Shown one piece after another: positions 32,178 to 38,634 of a stretch of DNA of 38,634 nt. Source of the stretch: Methanobrevibacter ruminantium (GTDB taxonomy: Archaea; Methanobacteriota; Methanobacteria; Methanobacteriales; Methanobacteriaceae); the NCBI GenBank assembly GCA_004553595.1, contig SFKZ01000023.1, positions 1 through 38,634 of the forward strand. Reading direction: 5' to 3'. Position numbers and translations under genes: made by a program. Each line of letters opens with the position of its first letter. Positions within the stretch are counted from its first letter, which is position 1. Below the pieces are notes generated by a model. It had not been told where the DNA came from and did not search any database. It saw only the letters and a program-made list of their open reading frames with translations.

Positions 32178-33032
32178 TTAATTCTTTAAGCTTTCATTTA
32201 AAGTTTCAATCTCTTCTTTTAATTCTTTATTAATTCCTTTCAATTCAATTATCTCTTTTTTAAGTGATTCAAGATCATTGTCTATTTTATAGACTTTGCT
32301 ATGAACTTCATTGAGATTTTTCTTGTTTGAACTTAAAGTCTCTTTTAAAAGTTCAATGTTATCGTCATTTTCTGTAATGTTGAAGTCTTCATTCATCAAT
32401 ATTCTTCTTGCAAAATATGATACGATAGCTCCTGTAACTGTACTGAATATCAACACTCCAACAATCAATGTTATGAGTCCAATTATCTTTCCAGCACCTG
32501 ATTGAGGCAATATGTCACCATAACTGACGGTTGTAATTGTTGAAAGTACAAACCATAAGCTGTCAAATAAGCTGTTTATGCTTGGATCAAATAGATATAA
32601 TCCAAGTGTTGAAGCAAGTACAACAAGCAGGGTAATGCCGAATATTTCATCCAAATGGGTCTTTTTCAAGAAAAAGTCAATTGTTTCAAAAAACTGTGAA
32701 AAGAGAGCGATTACCTTAATGAATTTCAAAACCTTGAAGACTCTTAAAAGAGAGTTATTTAAGACAAATGGCAGCATGATCAAATCAAATGGAATTGCAG
32801 CTATCAGTTCTGTCCAGTTTTTGATTAAGAAATGCTTCTTGTCATCGCTATCAAAATATCTAGTTAAGAAGTCAATAAATAGAATTATGCATAAAATTGT
32901 ATCAAAGACAATTATGCTGTAATATAGGTTTGCCCCTACATCTGAAATCAATGTTAGTGTTATCAGGATTAAATCTATTATAATAAATATTGATAAAAAG
33001 TAATTAAACTTGCTGTTTTGATAAAAGCTCAT
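32178..33032 (-). CDS. Six-TM voltage-gated-type potassium channel
   Basis: About 284 residues. Six membrane helices; the fourth (LLRVFKVLKFIKVIALF) carries a basic residue every third position (R107, K110, K113, K116 counted from the upstream TTG), the mark of a voltage sensor. The pore loop ends in TITTVSYGD (175-183), a potassium selectivity filter with Ser for the usual Gly. A coiled coil (about 235-292, LESLKKEIIELKGINKELKE) ends the protein and should help tetramer assembly. I start at ATG 33032, where AGAGGC is 6 bases upstream; a TTG 30 bases out at 33062 lacks one. It lies between two paralogous membrane-protein genes. Confidence 0.9.
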   Translation of the reverse strand: MSFYQNSKFNYFLSIFIIIDLILITLTLISDVGANLYYSIIVFDTILCIILFIDFLTRYFDSDDKKHFLIKNWTELIAAIPFDLIMLPFVLNNSLLRVFKVLKFIKVIALFSQFFETIDFFLKKTHLDEIFGITLLVVLASTLGLYLFDPSINSLFDSLWFVLSTITTVSYGDILPQSGAGKIIGLITLIVGVLIFSTVTGAIVSYFARRILMNEDFNITENDDNIELLKETLSSNKKNLNEVHSKVYKIDNDLESLKKEIIELKGINKELKEEIETLNESLKN

Positions 33033-33377
33033 GTTTTGCCTCTGATAATTTTTATTTAGCAAAGAATTTAAAAAATTCTAATTCCTAATTAAAATTATTG
33101 TTTTATTCATTATAAATCTATTTAAATTTTCAAAAATATTCAAAATATATCTAAAATCATAAATTCAAAATCATAATTTTTCCTAATTTTTTTATAAATT
33201 TCAAAAAAAGTATACATTTTTGAAAAATAAATACAAAACATTATATACTAAAAATATTATAGTAACTTTAGGATATGGGAATGTCCTAACAAATACATTA
33301 GAAACTAATAGAAACTGAAATTTAATTAAATATTTAATTAAAAAAGCAATTTTGAAAGAATTTTGTAGGTGGAGGTT
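33033..33377. other. Divergent spacer between the K channel and copy B
   Basis: 345 bases, AT-rich, no gene. A plus-strand TATA-like ATTATATACT lies at 33240-33249. A stem-loop follows: TAGGATAT (33269-33276) and ATGTCCTA (33281-33288) around GGGA, with one G-U pair in RNA. It would lie near the 5' end of the copy B transcript. Confidence 0.45.
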
Positions 33378-34481
33378 ATGACACGTACTATTTTTCAAAA
33401 GATTACAAGCTCTTTATGGGTATTGATATCCTTTATTCCATTCTTTAATGGTTTAGGATTTGTTTATATTGGAAACAAATATGCAAATGCTCAATGGTTT
33501 GCAGAGGGAATAATTTATGAATTGCCTCTTATTTTGGGATTGTTGACTTTGCCAAATCTTACTGTATCAACTCCAATGTTCATATTTGGTACTTTAGCAT
33601 CAATGGTTTCAATTGTCAGAAGCTTTATGGTAGATTATACCCTTCAAAAGGACTTGGATCAATCCAATGTTATTGAAACAAGCTTGGATGAAAAGATTGA
33701 TGGTATCATCAATTCCTTATGGGTCTTAATTTCATTCATTCCATTATTCAATGGTCTTGGTTTGATCTATAAAGGTAAAACTGCACCAAATAAAACCTGG
33801 TATCTAGAGGGAATTCTCTATGAGATTCCTTGGATAATTGGAATTTTAGGCATAGGCTTTTCACAGGTCAGATTTGTTGCATTTGAAGCTGCAGTTCTTT
33901 TCTACTTCGTATCCATAATCAGATCCATAATGGTTGCCACTGAACCTGAGCCATTATATAATTATAGGGAACAAATATCCACTAAAGAAGCTGAATTTAA
34001 AGTTAAATCTGAAACAAAAGAAACTAAAGAAGCAAAACAAAAAGATAAATCTGCAGAAGTTAAAATGGAAGATGGGGTTGTTCCAGCATTCCAATTTTAC
34101 AAAAAGCAGTTTAAAGAGTTAGAGGAATTATATCCTAAAAAGGAAAAAAGCACTTTGGAGTTAATTGAAAAGAGATTTGCTCCGCCTCAATTGACTTATT
34201 CCAGATTCAAGAGAGTTGTTGATGATTCTCATGAAACATTCTATAGCCAATTGAATGCAGGATATAATATTCTTGAATTGAGTACTGAATACAGTACTAA
34301 AGTAGAGGACGAGCTTAAAAACAAGCTTTTATTGTTAAATTCAATCATTAAAGGTTTAGATAAATTGTCTGAAGAATTGGTTCTAAACATTTCTCAAGTT
34401 GATACAGGATCTGATGATGAGATAGACCATTTGTTTGATGAATTTAAAAGGGCAACTCGTTCTGTAAGTGCTTATGAATAA
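33378..34481 (+). CDS. Duplicated-membrane-unit protein with helical cytosolic domain (copy B)
   Basis: About 367 residues. The duplication is very clear here: SLWVLISFIPFFNGLGFVYI at 12-31 and SLWVLISFIPLFNGLGLIYK at 113-132, each followed by N..W..EGI.YE.P (residues 38-50 and 138-151) and by an SIVRSFMV or SIIRSIMV end. A lysine-rich linker (about 200-230) leads to the domain shared with copy A (LIEKRFAPPQLTYSRFKRVV, STEYSTKVEDELKNK). The ATG at 33378 is preceded by AGGTGGAGG; a GTG at 33369 is also possible. It was probably born by duplication of copy A or the reverse. Unknown function, likely at the inner face of the membrane. Confidence 0.78.
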   Translation: MTRTIFQKITSSLWVLISFIPFFNGLGFVYIGNKYANAQWFAEGIIYELPLILGLLTLPNLTVSTPMFIFGTLASMVSIVRSFMVDYTLQKDLDQSNVIETSLDEKIDGIINSLWVLISFIPLFNGLGLIYKGKTAPNKTWYLEGILYEIPWIIGILGIGFSQVRFVAFEAAVLFYFVSIIRSIMVATEPEPLYNYREQISTKEAEFKVKSETKETKEAKQKDKSAEVKMEDGVVPAFQFYKKQFKELEELYPKKEKSTLELIEKRFAPPQLTYSRFKRVVDDSHETFYSQLNAGYNILELSTEYSTKVEDELKNKLLLLNSIIKGLDKLSEELVLNISQVDTGSDDEIDHLFDEFKRATRSVSAYE

Positions 34482-34520
34482 ATTAATTTATGTTTTAATT
34501 AATTTATTCTAAATTTTTAT

Positions 34521-34584
34521 TTATTATTTTTTTATTAATTATTTTATTATATTATTATTTTTTTATTAATTATTTTATTATATT
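34521..34584 (+). repeat. Two-copy 31-base AT repeat
   Basis: TTATTATTTTTTTATTAATT starts at 34521 and again at 34552, with both copies matching for about 33 bases. It consists only of A and T and lies in the spacer behind copy B. It could serve as terminator DNA for both convergent genes. Confidence 0.5.
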
Positions 34585-34615
34585 TTTAGTTATTTTTTAT
34601 TATATTATACTATTT

Positions 34616-34867
34616 TTATGGAAACATCTTTATAGCATTTTTAGGGCATCTGTTAATGCAACGATAACATTTAATGCAGTTTCCAGGATAAATATACCAT
34701 TTTCTATTTTCCTTATCTACATGAATTGCATGGGTTGCACATGCCTTTTCACATTTTTTGCATAATATGCATTTTTTGCCATCCGCTCTAGGCTCTCCAA
34801 CATTCACTGCTCTGGGAATGAACCTAAATAATGATTTTCCTCCAAACAATCTTCCACCTTTTCTCAT
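34616..34867 (-). CDS. Two-cluster 4Fe-4S ferredoxin
   Basis: 83 residues. Cluster 1: C33, C36, C39, C43 in CILCKKCEKAC (followed by Ala rather than the usual Pro). Cluster 2: C64, C67, C70, C74 in CIKCYRCINRCP. A basic N-terminal extension of about 30 residues (GGRLFGGKSLFRFIPRAVNV) precedes the clusters. It is a low-potential electron carrier of the kind used by methanogen hydrogenases and ferredoxin-linked enzymes; no partner is adjacent. AAGGAGG (complement of 34875-34881) is an excellent ribosome binding site. Confidence 0.9.
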   Translation of the reverse strand: MRKGGRLFGGKSLFRFIPRAVNVGEPRADGKKCILCKKCEKACATHAIHVDKENRKWYIYPGNCIKCYRCINRCPKNAIKMFP

Positions 34868-34881
34868 TTTTAATCCTCCTT

Positions 34882-34906
34882 ATCTATAATCTATTTATTT
34901 ATAGAT
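34882..34906 (-). promoter_or_regulatory. Inverted repeat in the ferredoxin leader
   Basis: ATCTATAA (34882-34889) and TTATAGAT (34899-34906) are exact complements separated by nine bases, just upstream of the ferredoxin ribosome binding site. It could be an operator dyad or a weak RNA stem. Confidence 0.3.
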
Positions 34907-35016
34907 TTATATTTAACCAATATGATAATACATATGTAAAAATTATCAGTTTTTTTAAAATTCTAAAAATATATAAACTTTGGAAATAAATATTTAATTG
35001 AATAATGAGTGATAAC

Positions 35017-35376
35017 ATGACTATGAAAACAGGAAGTAATTTAAAGTTTAATGATCAATATGAATATTTAACATTCGATTTAGACCAGAAATTCCTATTA
35101 GGTGAATTGAAAGGAGAGGAAATAAGGGATAAGATGATTTCCGCTCAAGAAATATTGGATAATCACTTGGAAAACAATTACAGTCCTGGAGATGAAATAG
35201 AAATCGAAAATCCTTTTGAAGACCCAAGACTTAGGAAGTTCATTAAAGTAAATGAAGTAACGGATGATATGATTGACATAATTTATTATCAGCATCAAAT
35301 CAATAAGGATGTTTATAAGTTTGTTACAATGTCTGAACCTCCTGTAAGAGGTCGTATCTTAATTCCAAAGGAATAA
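35017..35376 (+). CDS. Unrecognised small acidic protein
   Basis: About 119 residues, soluble, no signal or membrane segment. Landmarks are LTFDLDQKFLLGELKGEEIR, NPFEDPRLRKFIKVNEV and the basic end PPVRGRILIPKE. I do not recognise the family. The start is placed at ATG 35017, which has the GTGATAACATG context seen at other genes here; an ATG at 35005 lacks a binding site. It is alone, with a T-rich run behind it. Confidence 0.65.
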   Translation: MTMKTGSNLKFNDQYEYLTFDLDQKFLLGELKGEEIRDKMISAQEILDNHLENNYSPGDEIEIENPFEDPRLRKFIKVNEVTDDMIDIIYYQHQINKDVYKFVTMSEPPVRGRILIPKE

Positions 35377-35471
35377 ATTACTTCTTTTCATATTCTTTTT
35401 TTAAGTTTTTTCAATTATCTTGCTCCTTTTTACTATTTTTTTAAAATATTACGCCGTTATGATAAATTTTA

Positions 35472-35485
35472 TTAACACATGTTAA
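35472..35485. promoter_or_regulatory. TTAACA-CA-TGTTAA dyad upstream of the TPR gene
   Basis: A perfect 6-base inverted repeat with 2-base spacer, 75 bases before the gene. It could be an operator. Evidence is the symmetry only. Confidence 0.25.
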
Positions 35486-35559
35486 CATATTTTAAAATAA
35501 GTAAAAATAATAAATTTTAGTTTAATATTTTTATAAATTATTCTTATCCTGGTGATTCT

Positions 35560-36042
35560 ATGGAATTCGATGAATTGATGGAAAAAGGAAATCAATTAAG
35601 AAAAGAAAACAAGTATGAAGAAGCATTAGATGCTTATCAAGCTGCATTAAAGGCAGATAAAAGACGTCCTGAAGCTTGGAATATGAAAGCAAGTACTTTA
35701 GGTCTTTTAGGTCAAACAGATGAAGCTATTGAATGTTTTGACAGATCATTGGAACTTGACTTTGAAAATGAGAAAACCTGGTTCTTAAAGGGAATGACAT
35801 TGTTTGCTGTAAATCGTTTCAATGAAGCAGATTCATGCTTTGATAAGGCAGTGAATGCAGACCCTCACAATCCGGTCTATTGGAAATACAAAGGAATGGT
35901 TTTAAGTCAATTGAACCAAAATGCAGATGCTTTGAAATGCTTGGATAATGCATTGGCATTAAACCCAGAAGACGATGCTGTTCTAGTATTTAGACATACT
36001 GTCATAGAAGCGTTAGAAAAAGAAGAAAAAGAAGAAAAATAA
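35560..36042 (+). CDS. TPR repeat protein
   Basis: 160 residues made of four tetratricopeptide repeats in a row (about residues 3-36, 37-70, 71-104, 105-138), each with the W/L-G-Y-A-F-A-P spacing, for example YEEALDAYQAALKADKRRPE and TDEAIECFDRSLELDFENEK. A Glu/Lys tail follows. Such proteins scaffold protein-protein contacts; the partner is unknown. It is soluble. A terminator follows the stop. Confidence 0.88.
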   Translation: MEFDELMEKGNQLRKENKYEEALDAYQAALKADKRRPEAWNMKASTLGLLGQTDEAIECFDRSLELDFENEKTWFLKGMTLFAVNRFNEADSCFDKAVNADPHNPVYWKYKGMVLSQLNQNADALKCLDNALALNPEDDAVLVFRHTVIEALEKEEKEEK

Positions 36043-36045
36043 GTC

Positions 36046-36078
36046 GTAGGATCTTCCTACAACTCTTTTTTTTATTTT
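36046..36078 (+). terminator. Terminator of the TPR gene
   Basis: GTAGGA (36046-36051) and TCCTAC (36055-36060) form a 6-bp stem with a TCT loop, then AACTC and a run of nine Ts. Confidence 0.65.
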
Positions 36079-36155
36079 TAAATTTTTAGATTAAATTTTA
36101 TAATCTCTTTTTTTAGACTATTTTTATTAAATTATCGACTATTTAGAAGACTATT

Positions 36156-38117
36156 TTAGAACTTTTTAATACTCTTTAAGGCAACAATTTGATCTCTTAA
36201 AACAGCTGCTCTTTCGAAATCTAAATCATTAGCTGCCTCTTTCATTTCTGCCTCTAAGTCCTTGATCAATAATTTAAGCTCATCCTTAGGCATGCCCTTA
36301 AGGTCATCTCTTGAAGGAGTCTTCTTGGTTGACATCTTCTTGTCCTTAAGAGTCCTGTATGTTGACTGAGGAGTGATGTTATACTTTTCATTGTATGCCA
36401 TTTGAAGCTTTCTTCTCTTGTTAGTGATGTCAACAGCATTCTTAACTGAATCTGTCATGTCATCAACATACATGAGAACTTCCCCATCAACATTTCTTGC
36501 AGCTCTTCCTATTGTTTGTATAAGGGATGTTTCGGACCTTAGGAATCCTTCCTTATCTGCATCTAAAATAGCTACAAGTCCAACTTCAGGTAGGTCAAGC
36601 CCTTCTCTGAGCAAGTTTACACCTACAAGAACGTCAAACTCCCCACGCCTTAAATCGTCGATGATTTCCACTCTCTCCAATGTATCAATCTCTGAGTGAA
36701 GATATCTTACCTTGATTCCTATTCTGGCATAGTAATCTGTCAAGTCTTCAGCCATTCTCTTGGTAAGTGTTGTAACAAGAATCCTTTGGTCTTTTGCCAC
36801 TTTCTTTCTAACTTCCTTAAGCAAATCCTCAACTTGACCTTGAACTGGCCTGATTGTGATTTTAGGGTCTACAAGACCTGTTGGCCTAATAATTTGCTCT
36901 ACGATGTTTTGGCTTCTTGACATTTCATAAGGTCCTGGAGTAGCTGATACATAAAGAACCTGATTTTGAATGGCTTCAAACTCATCAAATCTAAGTGGTC
37001 TGTTTTCCTTTGCAGAAGGCAATCTGAATCCATATTGAACAAGGGTTTCCTTTCTTGACCTGTCACCATTGTACATTCCCCTAATCTGTGGAACTGTTAC
37101 GTGGGATTCATCAATGATAGTCAAGTAATCCTCTGGGAAGTACTTAAGCAATGAATAAGGCATATCTCCCCAATTCCTTCCTGATAAATGCATGGAATAG
37201 TTTTCAATTCCAGGGCAGTAACCCATTTCCTGAAGCATTTCTATATCAAAACGGGTTCTTTGCTCCAATCTTTGGGCTTCAACATATTTTCCATTGAGAT
37301 TCAACTCTCTAAGTCTGCTTTCAAGCTCATCATTGATGTCCTTTAAAGCTTGATCCATTCTGTCAGCACCTACTACGAAGTGCTTTGCTGGAAATATCAT
37401 ATACCTTTGAAGAGGCTCTTCCTTTTTGCCTGTTACAGGGTTTATCAAGCTAATGGCATCTATTTCATCACCAAAAAGCTCAATTCTTATTGGAGGTGTA
37501 CCATGAACCGGATTGATTTCAATAACATCTCCCCTTACCCTGAATTGACCTCTTTCAAATGCAATGTCATTTCTCTCATATTGCATGAAAATAAGTTTTC
37601 TTAAAATGTCGCTGCGGTCGTAGATATCTCCTACAGCGATGGAAAATGCAAACTCCCCATAATCTTCAGGTGAACCGATACCATAGATGCAGCTTACACT
37701 GCTCACAACAATCACATCATCTCTAGATAAAAGTGATTGGGTGGCTGAATGCCTCATTATGTCTATCTCTTCATTGATTGATGCCTCTTTGTCAATGAAA
37801 GTGTCTGTTCTTGGCACATAAGCTTCAGGTTGATAGTAGTCATAATAGCTGACAAAGTATTCTACAGCATTGTCTGGGAAAAACACCTTGAATTCTTCGT
37901 ATAATTGTGCAGCCAATGTCTTGTTGTGAGATATGATCAATGTTGGCTTTTGCACCTTTTCAATGATGTTAGCCATTGTATATGTCTTTCCAGAACCTGT
38001 AACACCTAATAGTGTCTGTTCATGATATCCCTTCTTAATGCCGTTTACAAGGGATTCAATGGCCTGTGGCTGGTCACCAAGTGGCTTATATGGGGATTTA
38101 AGTTTGAATTCTTTCAA
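36156..38117 (-). CDS. uvrB: UvrABC system protein B
   Basis: 653 residues. UvrB is the damage-verifying helicase of nucleotide excision repair. Walker A GVTGSGKTYTMANI (about 38-51), the beta-hairpin region YYDYYQPEAYVP (about 92-103), Walker B-like IIDESHVT, helicase motif VI QTIGRAARN and a C-terminal UVR motif (DLEAEMKEAANDLDFERAAV) that binds UvrC are present. Length is normal. The start is TTG at 38117 behind AGGTGAT (complement of 38121-38127), the same spacing as other starts here. Its UVR motif is almost the same as that of UvrC at 29012, as expected for partners. No uvrA is seen in the window. Confidence 0.97.
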   Translation of the reverse strand: MKEFKLKSPYKPLGDQPQAIESLVNGIKKGYHEQTLLGVTGSGKTYTMANIIEKVQKPTLIISHNKTLAAQLYEEFKVFFPDNAVEYFVSYYDYYQPEAYVPRTDTFIDKEASINEEIDIMRHSATQSLLSRDDVIVVSSVSCIYGIGSPEDYGEFAFSIAVGDIYDRSDILRKLIFMQYERNDIAFERGQFRVRGDVIEINPVHGTPPIRIELFGDEIDAISLINPVTGKKEEPLQRYMIFPAKHFVVGADRMDQALKDINDELESRLRELNLNGKYVEAQRLEQRTRFDIEMLQEMGYCPGIENYSMHLSGRNWGDMPYSLLKYFPEDYLTIIDESHVTVPQIRGMYNGDRSRKETLVQYGFRLPSAKENRPLRFDEFEAIQNQVLYVSATPGPYEMSRSQNIVEQIIRPTGLVDPKITIRPVQGQVEDLLKEVRKKVAKDQRILVTTLTKRMAEDLTDYYARIGIKVRYLHSEIDTLERVEIIDDLRRGEFDVLVGVNLLREGLDLPEVGLVAILDADKEGFLRSETSLIQTIGRAARNVDGEVLMYVDDMTDSVKNAVDITNKRRKLQMAYNEKYNITPQSTYRTLKDKKMSTKKTPSRDDLKGMPKDELKLLIKDLEAEMKEAANDLDFERAAVLRDQIVALKSIKKF

Positions 38118-38389
38118 TTTATCACCTAAATTTATTTAGCATTGTTCGTCTATCTTCTTTTGCAATATAGTATTTTAAGTATTATTTCTTATAATTGTAT
38201 CTATTCTAAAAGTTTCAATGTTATGAAATGAATATTTGTTCATACCAAATGTTTTTTTATATTATTAAATTTTATTTTAGTTATTGTTAAGCAAAAATGA
38301 TATATATTATTATAAAAATATATATTATGTATATATTTATAAGTAAATATATCATATAACTAAAAAAATAGAAACTAAAATGGGTGAAA
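38118..38389. other. AT-rich spacer
   Basis: 272 bases without a gene. It holds the upstream region of uvrB and long AT stretches, including TATATATTATTATAAAAATA-type tracts near 38300-38340. I see no other element. Confidence 0.5.
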
Positions 38390-38634
38390 TCACTTTAAAT
38401 TATATGAATTACATAAGTTTATTAACTCCATTCGTAATACTTCCAGATTTTTATGGCAATAATCATAGGTAAGAGATGGCATAAATAAAGCTTGTGCCAT
38501 AGCAGAGTCAATAACAGGAGGAATGCCAATAATCACTTTAATATTTTTAGCAAAAGCTTCTTTTATCATTACTTCCATATTTTCAATTATTTTAGACACT
38601 GGTCTGTTAGATAAAAGATCATTGGTACCACCCA
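38390..38634 (-). pseudogene. C-terminal part of an SGNH/GDSL hydrolase, cut by the window edge and lacking its end
   Basis: The frame is open to the end of the window. The first visible residues GGTNDLL are block III of SGNH esterases, and VIIGIPPV is the following strand. The family normally continues to a DxxH block that supplies the catalytic Asp and His, but here TGA stops the frame directly after NSYNLK. The other frames downstream do not continue it. So the protein lacks part of its catalytic triad and may be a broken gene. Nothing more can be said about the missing N-terminus. Confidence 0.6.

Noticed and set aside
34500..34615. Possible CRISPR-like or satellite array in the AT-rich spacer
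   Set aside because: Only two copies of a pure A/T unit with no distinct spacers; it is simple sequence expansion.
36696..37604. Plus-strand frames opposite uvrB
   Set aside because: Antisense of a strongly conserved gene, with no start context.

Overview
The window looks like a chromosomal segment of a gut or rumen methanogen of the genus Methanobrevibacter (Methanobacteriales). The basis is a very AT-rich sequence with T-rich intergenic regions, archaeal genes (archaeal 4-phosphopantoate--beta-alanine ligase, UPF0200, DUF2115, diphthine--ammonia ligase, EppA-type A24 peptidase with a class III signal peptide protein, PIN/KH ATPase) and bacterial-type UvrB and UvrC. Ribosome binding sites are mostly GGAGG or GTGATnnnATG. 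I see no tRNA, rRNA, CRISPR array, insertion sequence or prophage. Species and genomic position cannot be fixed from sequence alone.

Layout: 1-2.5 kb holds a gene tail, a small membrane coiled-coil protein, an N-truncated universal stress protein, two rubredoxins and a ferritin (iron and oxidative-stress block), then 700 bp with gene remnants and hairpins. 2.5-11.5 kb holds malate dehydrogenase, then on the minus strand an acyltransferase, an ACT/PaaK-type ligase pair, a TIM-barrel isomerase, a PIN-ATPase-KH protein and hisI-hisS. 11.9-17.2 kb (plus) holds two tandem DUF2115 genes, aroE, two unknown genes and pyrG. 17.4-22.9 kb holds an RHH regulator, the EppA-like peptidase with its likely pilin-type substrate, two membrane proteins, diphthine--ammonia ligase and a secreted protein. 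22.9-28 kb holds a Cys-cluster protein, a DUF1002 secreted protein, another secreted protein, a thymidylate-kinase-like protein, UPF0200 and the CoA-pathway ligase. 28-38.6 kb holds an SseB-like protein, a frameshifted small gene, uvrC, a potassium channel between two paralogous membrane proteins, a ferredoxin, a TPR protein, uvrB and the broken end of an SGNH hydrolase.

The most notable feature is a set of genes whose reading frame or ends disagree with their families. pyrG has no ordinary start codon in frame and stops right after HPWF, so it lacks the glutaminase His/Glu. The gene at 28550 has an exact A_AAA_AAG heptamer followed by 29 coding-like codons in the -1 frame. The acyltransferase is out of frame with its natural ATG by one base in an A run. 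A secreted protein has ATT where neighbours have ATG. The universal stress protein and SGNH hydrolase are truncated. These may be real (decay, recoding, unusual starts) or assembly/indel errors; reads or close relatives would decide.

The best candidate for an undescribed system is 31082-34481: two paralogous proteins, each with an internally duplicated membrane unit and a shared helical cytosolic domain, flanking a six-TM potassium channel. Other leads are a palindromic operator before the RHH gene, a strong hairpin in front of the EppA/pilin pair, and a double hairpin in front of malate dehydrogenase.
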